Positions 24,611-37,500 of a stretch of DNA of 64,000 bases are shown one piece after another. Position numbers and translations under genes: made by a program. How positions within the stretch are numbered: the first letter of the stretch is position 1; each line of letters starts with the position of its first letter. This stretch comes from Salminus brasiliensis (Eukaryota; Chordata; Actinopteri; Characiformes; Bryconidae). Location: positions 16,783,709 to 16,847,708 of the forward strand of contig NC_132896.1 of the NCBI RefSeq assembly GCF_030463535.1, given 5' to 3'. The notes beneath the pieces were generated by a model. That model did no database searches and had not been told where the DNA came from. It saw nothing but the letters and a program-made list of their open reading frames with translations.

Positions 24611-25738
24611 TTACTGTTTATTTACAAGAAGTGAGAAAATGTACAGTTTCTTACATGGATTACTAGTGCAAATCTGACACTCGAACTCAGGATGTGCATT
24701 TGAAAAGAAAGAAAAAGAATTAAAATGGACATTGCATTAGAACAAACATAAAACAGCATCATGCCCAGGCAGTCAGAGGCAATCCACATGTGAAAAAATA
24801 AAGACTCAAATTATAACTGAAGAAAATGGCCAACTGTCATGCAATGGCAGAATGGTGTGAAGATGCATACAGTCTGCAAGTACATCAGTACCATTTTGTT
24901 ACATTCTAAGTCATTCCTAAGGTCATGGTAGGGGCTTTGTGAAATTGCAGATGTGATTCCTTTCAGAGCAGTAGCGCACTCTCATTTCATTTCGGGTATA
25001 AAAAAACTACTCTTTGTATTAAATACCTTAAAATACATACATAAACAGTTCTGAGATTTTAAAAAGAGCTTAACATTCACATCTTGGTACAACTTTAGTC
25101 TCAAAGAACCGTGTCTTTAATTTGTCCAGAACGTGGGGACATCTGAATTTCTAAAAAAAAAAAAAAAAAATCTAATGACACAGAAAGCTGCTTCGATTAT
25201 CCTGCCTTCTGCAAGACATTCTTGCAGTTCCTTGGTATTTTAATTGAACTTGTGGGGGAGCAAAAAAAAAAAAAAAAAAAAAAAACCACAAAGGATTTAA
25301 GTAAAGCTTAATCCACACTGGAAACCACAACCTGAGCAACCACGCGAGTCCTAAATGCAACCAGCCCACACTACAGGAGCAAACCAAAACCAAACGGCGC
25401 ATGTTGATGACCAACTCCTGCTTGGAGACGTTTTGAGGATAAAACCAAAAGAAACTCTTACAGCAAGTGACCTTGAGGCAGCAAGGTACATTCTGTTGAA
25501 TTAGGAAACGTCCGTATCCAAGAGCAAGATTCAGCATGAAGAGGGAGACCACAACACAACAGCACTAACTTTGCAACAGCTACAGAACAGACAACTCTAC
25601 AGAGTAAGTGGAGAATTCAAAACATGATGTGTATTTATTTTATTCTTTGCGCAACGGCTTTCCTCTTGATGGCTGAGGCCAGGCATTGTTCAAACTTTGA
25701 ACGGTCAAGGAGGGGACGGTCGGGATGAGCAGGTAGGG
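24611..25738 (-). other. ube2a: ube2a 3' untranslated region
   Basis: Non-coding DNA downstream of the ube2a stop. It has two poly-A tracts on the plus strand (25153-25170 and 25263-25284). Possible minus-strand polyadenylation signals are a proximal one at 25634-25639 and a distal one at 24617-24622. Use of the distal site would overlap the end of nkrf. Confidence 0.5.
25634..25639 (-). terminator. ube2a: ube2a proximal polyadenylation signal
   Basis: TTTATT on the plus strand (AATAAA on the coding strand), about 100 bases after the ube2a stop. Confidence 0.4.
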
Positions 25739-28700
25739 TCAACAATCACGCCAGCTCTGTTCCACGATGGCAGACACGCGCTTCTCATACTCTCGTTTGT
25801 TCTCTTGGTACAGCTGAGCTGCCTGGCTGTTGGCAGGACTGTTTGGATTCGGCTCGTCCAGTAAAGACTGCAGTAATTGAAAATACATGTAAATCCTGAT
25901 TCTAAACACAAAGCATTCTTCTTAAACATCTGACTAGACTTCCAGTATTACACATACACACAAAATAGTGTTTTACGTACTTGTATAGATGTTAAAATTG
26001 AGGAAACGTCATATGTTGGACTCCAGCGGTTCTGAAGAATGTCCAAGCATATACTACCATCTGCATAAACTGAAGAGATTGGAGAAGAACAGGGTTTGTT
26101 TAAGTTTCACAGTCACACTTCTCCAAAACTAAAACCTATGCAATAAACCGCTGCATGCTGGGGAATTAGACCAATGCTACAGGCATTAATGAAGCAACTG
26201 ACAGCAGATATCTGAAATGAAAGTGATGCTGTCAAACTTACCATTAGGGTGAAACATTTTGGATACAAACCGGACTGTGGGAGGTTTGTTTGGATATTCC
26301 TCTGTAAATTCTATTGTGAGTTTGAAAGTTCCTGGAAGACCAACAAAAACAAAACCGATGGTTACAATTTTAGAGACACAGTTACAAACACAAACACTTC
26401 TGCCATTTACTTTTTGTCCGCAAGTGAAAAATCATGATACATTCTTGTCATACTGTTGTCATTTTGTGAGGAAACTTAGATGCGTAGATATATTTTAGTA
26501 TTTGAGGTGTTTACACTTAAGTGAAAAGCAACATATAGACTCCAGGCAACAAAATCTATTAAACCTAGGGCTGAGCAATCTGATATTTATTGATATCAGG
26601 ACCCATGTGCTTTTTTGAGTATATCAAGGATATTGTCCATACTTGGTACACTGACCAATTATGTCATTACAAAGACAGCACAATTAGTCCTGGTTAACTA
26701 CATTTAATGCAATGCAGTTTATGAACTGCCAATTAAAAGTCAACCTTTTTATTTTTGATAGTATTTAATAGTATTTTAAAATAGATTTTAAATATGCCAC
26801 TACTGGATGTTTTGTGCACCAACAAATTTTGGAGAATTTCTATCATTAATTGTTTATTCAATGTAAAAGGCAGCTGCCGCGTTCAAATTATGTAAAAACA
26901 AATCATCATATACATTAAGATGTCAGCATCTTACTTGCACGTCATTATCAAGATGCAGACCTTACTAATTTCAGACTACAACTAAGCACTACAACTACTA
27001 ACCATTTCCAAAATCGATTATATGGTCCATTATAATTTCAATTAACTGATTTATCAAAAAATAAATAAAAAGAAAAGCACACTTGTTAGACTGTCAATAA
27101 TGTAATATTTTAAATTCAGAAAGAAGAATTCTTGTCTTTTAGTGTAATGTACTTTCAAACAAAGCATCCTAAATTTTCCTAAATCTTATTAGAACTGCTC
27201 ATTTTTAAACATTATCAAAACAAGAAAACAGATCTGCATTGCTCCTAAAAAAACACAGGCATACTCTGGCAGGTGCAAAATGCTCTCTAGATGCTCACAC
27301 AGGACAGAGGTGCTGACATGCCAAAATTACAATTACACAGCTTACAGCATCATCTTTTAAAGCAAGGTTAAAACACACTTTCATTTTATTTATGTTTTTT
27401 TGCATAACCTTGCACTGCTGTATTTTCACTTGTCTCAGTTCTCTGATGTAAACAGGACATACAAACATCATGATTAATCACTGAATCTTGTTAGCTTTTA
27501 GTTTTAGGAAACTGATTTTCACGATTTACACTAAAATGACAGTATGTAATACGGAAATGTTATGCCAAACTCTGGCAACCATCCAACCTTTTAACAGTCT
27601 TCTTTTTAAACATTTTTGTGGGTCTTAACGTTTTTAAAACATCTAAACTGTCACATATGTGATGCCGCCATGCTGCTGCTAAAGGAGGGGGGATTACATG
27701 AAAGACCTAATCAGTGACCCGTATGGCATTACTGCATGGGCAGATAGAAAATCCCCTTTTGGACCCAAATACCCCATTAACAGACATGCCTCAAACACAC
27801 CAGCAGACAGTAATCTAAACTAAACCATGCAACGGATTAAAGGTCAGTAAAGAGCACTGGGCACTTCTGTCCGTATGAAAGGCCACCTGAGAATAAATGA
27901 ACAGTGAACTCACTTATTCTTCTATTAACTGGCAACACTAAATTATTTGTCCCCTCTCTCACACAACTTTTATATGTCTGGATTTATTCATACTGGATGT
28001 TTTGTTTTTTCCTTTCTAGAAATTTAACAGGAGATCACAAGGAGACCCGTGAGAAACCACCTAAGGAAATCCCTCCAGGGTCAACTGATAAAGGTCCTGA
28101 AGTCATCTCTACATGCTTGTATTCAAATGCATAGATCATTAAGTACTGATCAAATCTCAGCCATTAAACCCCACCACTGCTATTGACCACTGATAGGTTA
28201 GAACAACAGAAATAACCTAGATCAACGCACAGAGCCGCAGTGTTGTGGAGAACTCACCGTCTTCAAAAGGTGTTCCCTCTGGGCTAAAGACGGAAGAAAT
28301 GAACAACGTGTCAGATTATTCATCCCACAGGACTTTAACCAGCTAAATGCCATACAAACCTGAAGTTAACTAATAAATCCTCACACACACAGCAGTGTAT
28401 GAAACGCAGACAAAAGGCTGAACTTAACCAAGTATGTAGCTTAGATGATAAACATGGTGTCCATCACTGACTCAACAGCACTAACGATAGCTACTTAGCC
28501 AACAGTCCCACAGCCTTCAAGATGACAGGTAAAGGTAGATACTAGCTAACTCTGACAGATGATAGCTATACGCTAACTGTGGGTTTATAATACAATTCAG
28601 ACACAAAAATGAGTGAGAACTTTAAAAGCTGTGAAACAGTCGATGACATTTACCCAAAAATGACAGCATTCCACACCATGATGTTGTTTTCTGAAGGGGC

Positions 28701-29000
28701 TCCGCTAACTCCTGCCGGGGGATCCTCCTGCAGTCTGAAAATAAACGCAGGAAAAACGGTCTCTTCTCTGCATTCACACGACAATTACAGTAAAGAAGTG
28801 TAACATACACACATTCACGAACTGAAAACGACCACATAAGCCAAATAGAGCCACTGGTAGTTTCGTAAAAAGTCGCCATGTTTGATCTGCAAAGCGAGCA
28901 GCCACCCAGCCGGCTTCCTCAAACACAACCGAGCGGCCTGCTTGTCTCGGACTTACCGTTTAAAATCTCTCATCAAACGCCGTCGTGCTGGGGTTGACAT
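25739..29000 (-). CDS. ube2a: Ubiquitin-conjugating enzyme E2 A (RAD6 homologue)
   Basis: UBE2A accepts ubiquitin from E1 and, with RAD18 or RNF20/40, ubiquitinates PCNA and histone H2B in the nucleus. Six coding exons: 28957-29000, 28654-28734, 28258-28283, 26242-26331, 25981-26069 and 25739-25867. All are in phase and total exactly 152 codons plus stop, the family length. The start [15 protein letters not shown] is the canonical RAD6 N-terminus. The E2 HPN motif (FHPN) precedes [13 protein letters not shown], in which Cys88 is the thioester residue. The C-terminus ends [11 protein letters not shown]. Between UBE2A and UBE2B, the neighbours nkrf, slc25a5 and slc25a43 (the human Xq24 set) favour UBE2A. 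The acceptor of exon 5 is doubled nine bases apart. It is tail-to-tail with nkrf. Confidence 0.97.
26332..28257. other. ube2a intron 3 with a repeat copy
   Basis: A 1.9-kb intron. A copy of the GGGCTGnGCAAT repeat family is at about 26570-26720. The rest is AT-rich and has no exon or domain I can support, although frames of 60-80 codons occur near 26.25 and 27.9 kb. Confidence 0.5.
26570..26720 (+). repeat. Interspersed repeat, GGGCTGnGCAAT family, copy 1
   Basis: It starts with AGGGCTGAGCAATCTGATAT, continues with a TTGATATCAGG segment, and contains ACAATTAGTCCTGGTTAACT, which parallels GTAATTAGTCTGGGTTAATT in the copy at 43.8 kb. Confidence 0.5.
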
Positions 29001-29340
29001 CTTGATTAAACTGAAAATAAAAACCTCACCATAAGGTATCGATGGCGGCTGTTTGGGATCAGGTTAAAATGTTGGGGTTAGAGAGCGGCCGGTGTGTAAT
29101 TTGGCGTTAGCTGACTTGTTAGCTGTAGTATCGTTTCTCCTGTTATCTGAAGTGGGGCAGCCTCTCGGGCCTGGGCGATACCATGTCCTGGGGACGGCGG
29201 GGGAAACGCAGAGGCTCTGGGATTACAGCGAATTAGCGCAGGAGTCAGTAGGTCAGGTCACATGTGGAAAACATTGCTACATTTATCTAAGAGATAGTAT
29301 ACGTTAACTTAAACGTTGCCACTTTAAATTAAAATAATGT
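28420..29340. promoter_or_regulatory. ube2a: ube2a promoter and intron-1 region
   Basis: The transcription start should lie just above 29000 on the minus strand. The plus-strand sequence GATGGCGGCTG near 29041, seen reversed as CAGCCGCCATC, is a YY1-type element typical of housekeeping promoters. CpG density is raised from 28.85 to 29.25 kb. TAGCTA/GCTAAC motifs cluster at 28480-28580. Open frames on the plus strand at 28609 and 29092 overlap this region and look fortuitous. Confidence 0.45.
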
Positions 29341-29884
29341 AATTTATCCTAAAAATATTAGTGGTCACCCTTAAAAGTTAAACCAGTTGACGTTTGCCAT
29401 TTTTACTGTACCTACGTCACCATTTAGTCATAATTTGGTTTTGCTGTAATTTCTATTTTTTCCTGAGAACATGTTGTATCCAGTCCGTCTCTACTGGAGC
29501 CTCATTCAGCCCACACAGCTTTAGTGTACTGTACTGGAGTATCTTACTGCTGTAAATCAGTATTTCACAGGCTTTATATTTCTCAGGTGTTCCCTGGTAC
29601 ACAGGGGTCACCAGTCTTATACACGAAGGGCCAGTATGTTTCCGGTCAGGCAAAAGCTTCTCTGATATAACTTAATTATATTCCATGTCTGGTTAAGTGT
29701 TCTGCTCCAAACTAACCCTTAAGCTCCCAGCTAATTAAAGTGTTAACGTGTGGCCAGTAGGTGCTGTCTCCTCTCTACAACATCAGTTTCAGAACAGTGA
29801 CAGGAGTGTGTTCCCCTCTCAAGTCACAGTGGACTCTCACACACACTTGGACACACACCTCATCCGTTATGAACCACATTAACA

Positions 29885-30400
29885 CCACATTAATGGATTG
29901 ACAATGTCAACTCTGTCAGACATGTAAAAATCGTTCCTAATCAGAAGCCTTGGATAAATGGCGAAGTTCGCCCACTGCTGAAGGCACGTGACACTGCTTT
30001 CAGAGCTGGTGATACTGAGGCCTACAGCACAGCCAGGGCAAACCTGAAAAAAAAAAACCCCAACGCAGATCCAGATCCTCACAGACCACAAACTATTGCA
30101 TGCAAGCATGCAACATCATTAGGGACTTCTCACACACAAGTTACTTACTGTATAACCTCCTACCATCGGGGAGGAGATACAGGAGCATCCGTGCCAGAAC
30201 CAGGAGCAGCTTCTTCCCAACATCCATTATGAACTGAACTCCTCATTACACTAACAGGCACAAACTATTACACTGCACTGAACCTCACCCCACACTCGCT
30301 ATACTACTGCCTCATTATACTTATTATGCACTTATTATGCACCTTATTATCTAATTACACTTTACTAAATGTAAACTTAAAGTAGTTTCAAGGTCAATAA
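29885..30400 (+). mobile_element. Non-LTR retrotransposon (LINE) remnant
   Basis: Nucleotides around 29935-30040 read as PWINGEVRPLLKARDTAFRA with an imperfect continuation (GDTEAYSTARANL), a pattern common in fish LINE ORF2 before the reverse transcriptase. After a deletion, 30120-30240 encodes YNLLPSGRRYRSIRARTRSS followed by FFPTSIMN and a stop, the typical LINE C-terminus. The reverse transcriptase between them is missing, so this is a dead copy. Confidence 0.75.
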
Positions 30401-30854
30401 ATGAATCTCTACAAAGTTGATGGGAAGACATAGAAGGACCAATCAAATAGCCTGGATTTGCTAATACCTAGGTTCACTACAGATTTCTCAAATAAAAAGG
30501 TAAAAAAAAATAAAAATAATAATAATACAAAAATACACATTTTGTATCCGAGTTTTGATATGCATATATTCATGGACACATTCAATTCAACAAAACAATG
30601 AAATAAAGAAATTTTTTTTTGCAATGCTTAAAGTTACAATGGTAAATGCAACATATACAACATTTGTTTTAATAAAAAGCTGGGCTGCAGCACATTATAA
30701 AAATAAATAAATTAAAAAACAACACAAACAATTATGGAATGTATTGATGTCCGTTTTGTTCAAACACTGGTCAGTTTCTGACCACAGGATTGCTATGAGC
30801 CAGATATTAAGTTAGTTGACTATTCTGGATTAGTTAAGTTATGACTGAAACCAG

Positions 30855-30975
30855 GCTGGGTTTCCTAAAAGCATCTTAGAACAAAGTTGATTCTGAAAAT
30901 GGCTGAGCAAGCATCCCACTGAAAACCCACTCAAAACGTTAAGATGAACACTACTTTTGGTAAACAGCCCTGGTC
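30855..30975. repeat. Small palindromic MITE-like repeat, copy 1
   Basis: The left arm GCTGGGTTTCCTAAAAGCAT continues to CTTAGA. The right arm, reverse-complemented, reads GGGCTGTTTACCAAAAG. The arms are imperfect inverted repeats of each other around a core of about 70 bases. Confidence 0.55.
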
Positions 30976-31261
30976 GTTAGCTATTACCTCGGAATTTCGT
31001 ATGTGTAACAGTAACAAAACCAAGACATTTTCAGACACTTTCCGAACTTATATTTTCATTTTTAAAATACCTCAAGATAAGACTTGAAATCTACTAGATC
31101 TTTGTGAACTTTCCGGAGTAAGAATGCTGATCTAGGCCTTTTATATGACACTGAATAGAATTACATTGAATAAATCAAGGAACTGATTTATAAACCCAGA
31201 TGCTTCATACATACAGGCTCATGAGCAACAAGTCAACTTTCAGAAGGCCTTGATTATTTAA

Positions 31262-31330
31262 TCAGGGTTAGGTTTACCAAAAACATCTAAGCACAATGAT
31301 AATATTTACACTAAGATACATTGGGGAAAC
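31262..31330. repeat. Small palindromic MITE-like repeat, copy 2
   Basis: A shorter version: AGGGTTAGGTTTACCAAAAA followed by CATCTAAGCAC on the left, and ACTAAGATACATTGGGGAAA on the right, which is the reversed arm. Confidence 0.5.
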
Positions 31331-31529
31331 TGAACTCCACAGGCTTTTAGAAATCCAGGTGGCAGATTAGCGAGCACTGGTTAACCATATAAAGATACAC
31401 AGTGTAAAAATAGTTTTTAAAAACCAGTACAAAAACATGATTACAGTTTTAAAACCTGAGTGACCAAATTTCCTCCGGCATTCCCTGTCAAGATCATGAT
31501 TATAAAACTTACAATCAACAATCATACAA

Positions 31530-34500
31530 TCAACATTGGAGAGTGTCCATTGAAAAAGTGTCATTTCCATTTAGTTTGGATGTCCCCTTAAAGGCATCTT
31601 CTCCAGCCAGGAACTCATTCAAAACATACAAGAGCAGCCTCTAGAATTAAAAGTCAGCGGTTACAGAGAAGAATAATACTGAAATTTTTATAAATATAAT
31701 ACTGAAACCAATAATGATGTATACAAGTACAAGACAGCACTCACATAAACCAGCTTCTTATTTTCCTCAGTGTCCTGCAAGATCTTAAGCATGGCCTCCA
31801 CGTCTGCTTTGCTGAAGATTGGATATCCTGCAACTATCCACAATACAAGATATCAGTCATTTTTAAAGCATGAACCTTCTGGTCAAGAGCTTAAAGTGAT
31901 ACGATACATACGCTTGGAAGAAATTAGGTGCATAGCTTTCTCTTTGGTCTCATTCATCTCCTCACTGCTTCGAAGCTGTTTCTGGGACGTGGCCTCCTCT
32001 GGCCACAAGAGCTCACGAAGATGGTCAATGTATTCTGCTGTCTGAACTTCAGAAGGGTTCAACTTTTTTAAAAAAGTGTTCACTTTCCTGAAAAGCAAAA
32101 TATAATTCACTTTTGGAGATTAAGATAAGATGCAGATGCAGATGCTTAAAACCACACATTTAAAAAAGCATTACCCTATTTGGACAATAGAATTGGGACA
32201 CCTGCTCATTCATTGTTTCTTCAAAAATCAATGGTATTACAAGACTGTATCATGCTTTTGTTTGGTTAACTGTATCTACTGTACAGGGAAGGTTTTCCTA
32301 CTAGACTCTGGAGCATTGCTGTGAGGATCTGCCAAGAACTGTAGTGGAATCAGGATGCTTTATGATCACCACCCCACCTTATCCCCAACTCAAAAGTATG
32401 GGATGGAGCACCATTATTCTAGACAACAGTTCTGCTCCACAGCTCAACGCTAGTCAGCTTTATACCGCCCTAGCCTGCACTTGGCGTTAGACATTCTCAG
32501 TCATATTCCATTGGCAGCACTTTTCTACAGGGACTAGAAAAGATGTATGTGTGTGCAAATATTTATTGCATAAAAAAAAGATATTGGGGCACAAACTAAT
32601 GCAGGGTTAAATGTAACACTTTTTATTTTTATGTAGTAAAACAGATTTAAAGAGAACATGATGTGGGTGTTTGATCATTTTCTCATATCAGTGTTATCTG
32701 TGAATTTTAACCATATTGAGATTAATCCTGAAGACCAGTCAAAAAAAAAGTTCACAATTTACACATATATTATTATTATAAATCACCCTCCCGGGGGCTG
32801 GAATGTATCACTATTAAGCATTTAAACAACAGTGAAAACTAGACAGGTTAAAGTACAGCCTCCACATTGTGGGGTTAGGTGTAATGCAGCGTAACAGCTT
32901 AGCCTCCCCAGAAAAACAAATATTATATCAAAACCATAGCCCAATCACTGGGCACAGTTTTGCCATTTCATAAGAAAATGAGAAAGGGGGGGAAATCTGG
33001 GAGTATCAGAGATATTTTAGCATCTTAAGGTTGTCAGTTTGTGCCTACTGAACAAAGGTGAAAAAAGGTTGGCTTTGTAGAATTTTATGGCTAACTACTT
33101 GAGCTGAGCACAGAAAATGCAAATGATATCATACAGTACATTTTCTACAATTAAAAGATAGCAATCCTAAATCCTGCCTAATATTTATCTTTTCATCACT
33201 GGTTCAAACTTCCATACAGGAAGAACAACAGAACAGCTCCAGCACTGAACAATACGTGTCAACAGAGAAAAGGAAAACTTTTGGAACTTACTTCTTTATC
33301 AAAGGCATAAATGGTGTTAGAGCAGTCTTGACGATTTTAAGGATGCAGGAATTACCTGTGGAAAGAAATAATAATCATATTAATCCATTAAGGAACATTC
33401 TGATTTGAGCATTTAGCATCTAGCTTGAAATTTTTGTAAACTAGTAATGTGCACCAAGAGTATACAAAATGTATAAAGGTGCTACAAAAGGGTTGTTTAA
33501 GTTATGCCACAGAGGAACCTTGTTTAATTCCATAAAGACCTATTTTTTACCAATTTTAAAAGCTTCTTTTCACTCATCTTTTTAAAAATAAAATATATGG
33601 TATGTGTGCCTCATAAAATGACCAATTTGTGTAGGTATGGCAGGCAAATCAGTGACATTATTTGAATATTATTGTTATAGTCATAAAGACACACATTTGA
33701 TACCCACCAGAAATCTCCCTTAGTAAATCAAATATCACTTTATTGACTTCGGGTTGTCCCATGTTGGGCAAGGTGGTTGTTTTTTTCTGTACTTGCGGCA
33801 CACTTCTCAGCTCCTCTTTGGGGTGATTTAATTTTTCCTTTCCTTTAGGCTTGTGTGTTCCTGATGACTTTTTGCGAGAGATAGGATCCTTCTTGTTCAC
33901 ATTTTCATTGACACGCAAGTCTGAGGCGCCATCAGTTACAAAATGGTCTACATCATCACTGTCAAATGAGCTAAAGACAGCTGGCTGCTTTTTAGGGAGG
34001 ACTTTTGTCCTGGCTGCAAAATGTGCCAAATTCTCATCAACACTTTCACTTCTAGTCGAAATCACCCGATTAGAACCATCCAAGAGATAATCTGTATATT
34101 CTGTCTGTTCTTTTTCACTTGTGGAATCATCCGTCTGGTCATATGAAGGTGAACGCCCTGAGTCTGTGACCAACAATTCTTCCTCTGCTTCCTTATTTAG
34201 TCTTTGATCTGTGTCCATACAAGCCACCTTAGCACGAGCTAGTCCATCATGCTGAGGCATGGTCGCCAATCCACTGCACTCCTCCCCTTCCAGGGTGTTA
34301 ACCTGAGGATAATATAAAGTGCCACATCTTACATCATCACTATGTGCTCAAATAACCACGGCAGGTCATTAGCCTATTTTCCAGATTTCTGAATTGGTTT
34401 GTGATGGAGTCACCCTATTAAACCACTGTCTTTTTTAACATATTTAAATATCTGGACATTAGATCTTAACTTAAACAATATTGAAAAGTGCCTTGCACCT

Positions 34501-37500
34501 GAAGTTCTGCATTAAAAGTGTGCATGCTCTAACGTTATCCAAAGAAAATTGTATTTCTATTAATTACATCATACAAATGTAATAAATAGACAAAATGTTT
34601 TATGTTAGTTATATTACCTTAATCTCTCAGTTTTGTTAAACTGAAGATCAAATTGTCCATATGTTTAAATATGTTTAAGACAGGAGTTTTATGAGTCTTA
34701 ATTTTTTCCACATGATTGTAAATCCAGTTGTTTTCTATACTAAAGGAAATGCCTAGCATTGCATTAGCATTGCAAACTCTAATTTCTATCACAACCATTG
34801 TAAAGAAATATGTTGATAAGTGTCTCTGCAATTCACATCAAAATCACTCTGGGCCAGGTTCACCAAAATCTTCTTAACACAAAGATTATTCTAAAAGGGT
34901 CGATCGAGCATCACACAAAACACAATTACTATGATTTTATTACTAAGATGCTTTTGGGAAACTGGGCCCTTAATTATTTTATTTACATCTCAGTTAGAGC
35001 ATTCAGACAAATCTGTGGAATTCATCTTTAAGGTTGTGTCTCATTATCAGTGTATTAAGTAAAGATGAGGTCAAGTTAAACGTGAAAAAATGATGTATTA
35101 TTTTATTATGGATATGTTGTTTTCCTAAATCACTGAGCTGTATTGTGTAGCTGTTTGTTGTTTTCCTAAATCACTGAACTGTATATTTTACACAAGAAAC
35201 ATGCTGTCAAAACCAGCAGCAAATAACATGAACAAGGATAAGGATAACAAGGACCAGGTGTTTGACCGAGCTGAAATGAAATATTCATTAAAGTAGAAGT
35301 AGTCCCGATTCCAGCTAGTTCCACAACAGTGCCCGGTACTGACTAAATACATCTGTAAATTCTAGTGCTAAATGTGCCTTTTTTTTTAGTTATCAGTGTT
35401 TAACAAGATCAGCTATGAGCTGTGATTCAGTGGGATGATTGCAACATTTGGCGCATATACTTGCCTCATCATCGTCATGGCCAGGAGTCAGAAAAGATGC
35501 AAGCCCGCCCAAAAGAACCCACACCCCTCCTTCATGTTCTTCTTCCTTCAGTAATCTGCGCAGTGGACAGAGGAACTCGAATACAAGCGGAGTGGGGCCT
35601 AACTCTGTATCTGCCACCACCGCCTACAGGAATGCGAAACATTAAAAGGTGGTAAACATAATTAAAAGATGGTAAACAATACAAGATCTATGCTGATTGT
35701 TATGTTAATCTGTTTTCAATAAAAATAGAGCTTACTTGTAAGAATTTCTCAAAAGCTTCTCTTGCATCTTCTTGGCAGTGCTCACTAAGCTCTAAGGTTT
35801 CTGTATTCTCCTCCATGGTTAATATGGGGGGCAGATGAGGCAAATCCTGTGGAGATGTTAATAATGTTCATATTAGTCCAAATTGATGAAAATGATGAAG
35901 TGGCGGTGCAAATTAATAGATTAATTAGTTAGGGTTAGGGTTAGGGTTAGATTAATTTAATAGATTAATTCATTTGAACACACTATTAAGAACCATAAGA
36001 AAACCTGTGTCTTACCTTGCAGCGATTATAAAATTCAACTAGTTCTGACTGGGTCTTTTTCACATCCCAGTGGAGATTCTCACAGTTGTTTTTCTCTTCC
36101 AAGTGGACTGTGAAACACAATGTGTCCTCTTCCATTTCAACCTAGGTGTAGGTTAAAAAAATAATTTGCAGCAATACTTGCTGCATGCTATTTTACAACC
36201 TAGTCTCTATCTGGTGCATCGGTACCATATGGTTGATGAACAACATTTTCCTGCATATCAACTTAAAACATACACTATATGGACAAAATGACTGGGACAC
36301 CTGCTCATTCAACAGGGTTAGTGAGGTTGTTGTGATGTTGGATGATCACCATTGTACAACCATTGTTTTTCTGCTTCAGAGTCCTATTCGATTGGCAATA
36401 CTTCTACTCTTCATGGCCTAGACAAGCAATGTGTGCACATTTGTGTTGACATCTGTGCTGCAATGGGTGCAACCTGAAGTAACTAGATGCATTTATTAGA
36501 AGGGGTGTTATGTGGAATTATGACCACGTCCACAATTATAATGTCAGGCCAATAAAGCAAAGACTAAATGGCAAGAACCCAGCTGGACCGACTATACACA
36601 TAGTGAGTTCCATCCTTTACCATCCAATACCATATATCAATTAACCTATAATAGGCCCTACTCAATCAAGTAGTATAGTTGCTATAGATATATAAATTAA
36701 GCATCAAGTGTAACAGTTAAGACTGGAATTAGTGTATGCTTCATTCTGTTGCTCAGTGCTGTTGCTGGCTTTACATGTATCCTGACATGTGAGGAAATGG
36801 GCAAATAAATAGAAACAACAGACTCAAGTAAAATAAACTCACATTAGTTACAGTTACAGCCCACTTTCCAACCCGCCACATCTCAAAGGATAGCTTGAAC
36901 TCCATCATATCTTCCTGGAAGCTGCTCACGCAACTCTCCACATCACTGTCATGCTAATAGCAAAAAAAAAGAGAACGACCATAATATAAGAAAAGCTCAG
37001 AAATAAAAGGTCTGTGTAATTAAAAGTAATGTTTTACTTGCTCACGCTGTCAAAGCTGGAGTCCTCACAGCTGCTTGCACCATCAGCCTCTATTACAGCA
37101 GGCCGGCGTGATAACAAAGCCTGCTTCCTTAACCTTTTCTGTTTCTTTTTAATTCCTCTCTTCGGATTAAGAGTATCAAACAGTTTGGAGAACTTTTGCT
37201 TCACTTTGTTGCCTGCATAAAGACAAATAACATTTTAAAGGGGGAAAAATTAGCTAAAACAATTAATAAAATAAACAAAACACTCCAAAATCATCTCAGT
37301 GCTCACCCCTGCCTGTAATTTGATATAAAAGATAACACTGCACCTGTCTTTTTTGATTTGATTTCTTCATCTGGAGTCTCCTCCACCTCTTTTTGTAAAC
37401 TGCAAAAATTGATGGAATCATTGTGACAAAATGAGATCAAGACAAATTCAAAATTTTACTAGTCGCAATGCTGTGAAAGCAGAAGTCACTCACACTTCTA

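Larger units (their letters stand above)
29340..31529. other. Intergenic between ube2a and the sorting nexin
   Basis: Contains a LINE remnant (29.9-30.4 kb) and two copies of a small palindromic repeat (30.86 and 31.26 kb). The sequence just below 31530 should be the 3' UTR of the sorting nexin. No gene is seen. Confidence 0.5.

Noticed and set aside
35461-35465. A GT donor (A|GTATAT) for exon 11 of the sorting nexin
   Set aside because: It would leave one extra base and read into a stop at once in the next exon. The GC donor four bases earlier keeps the frame.
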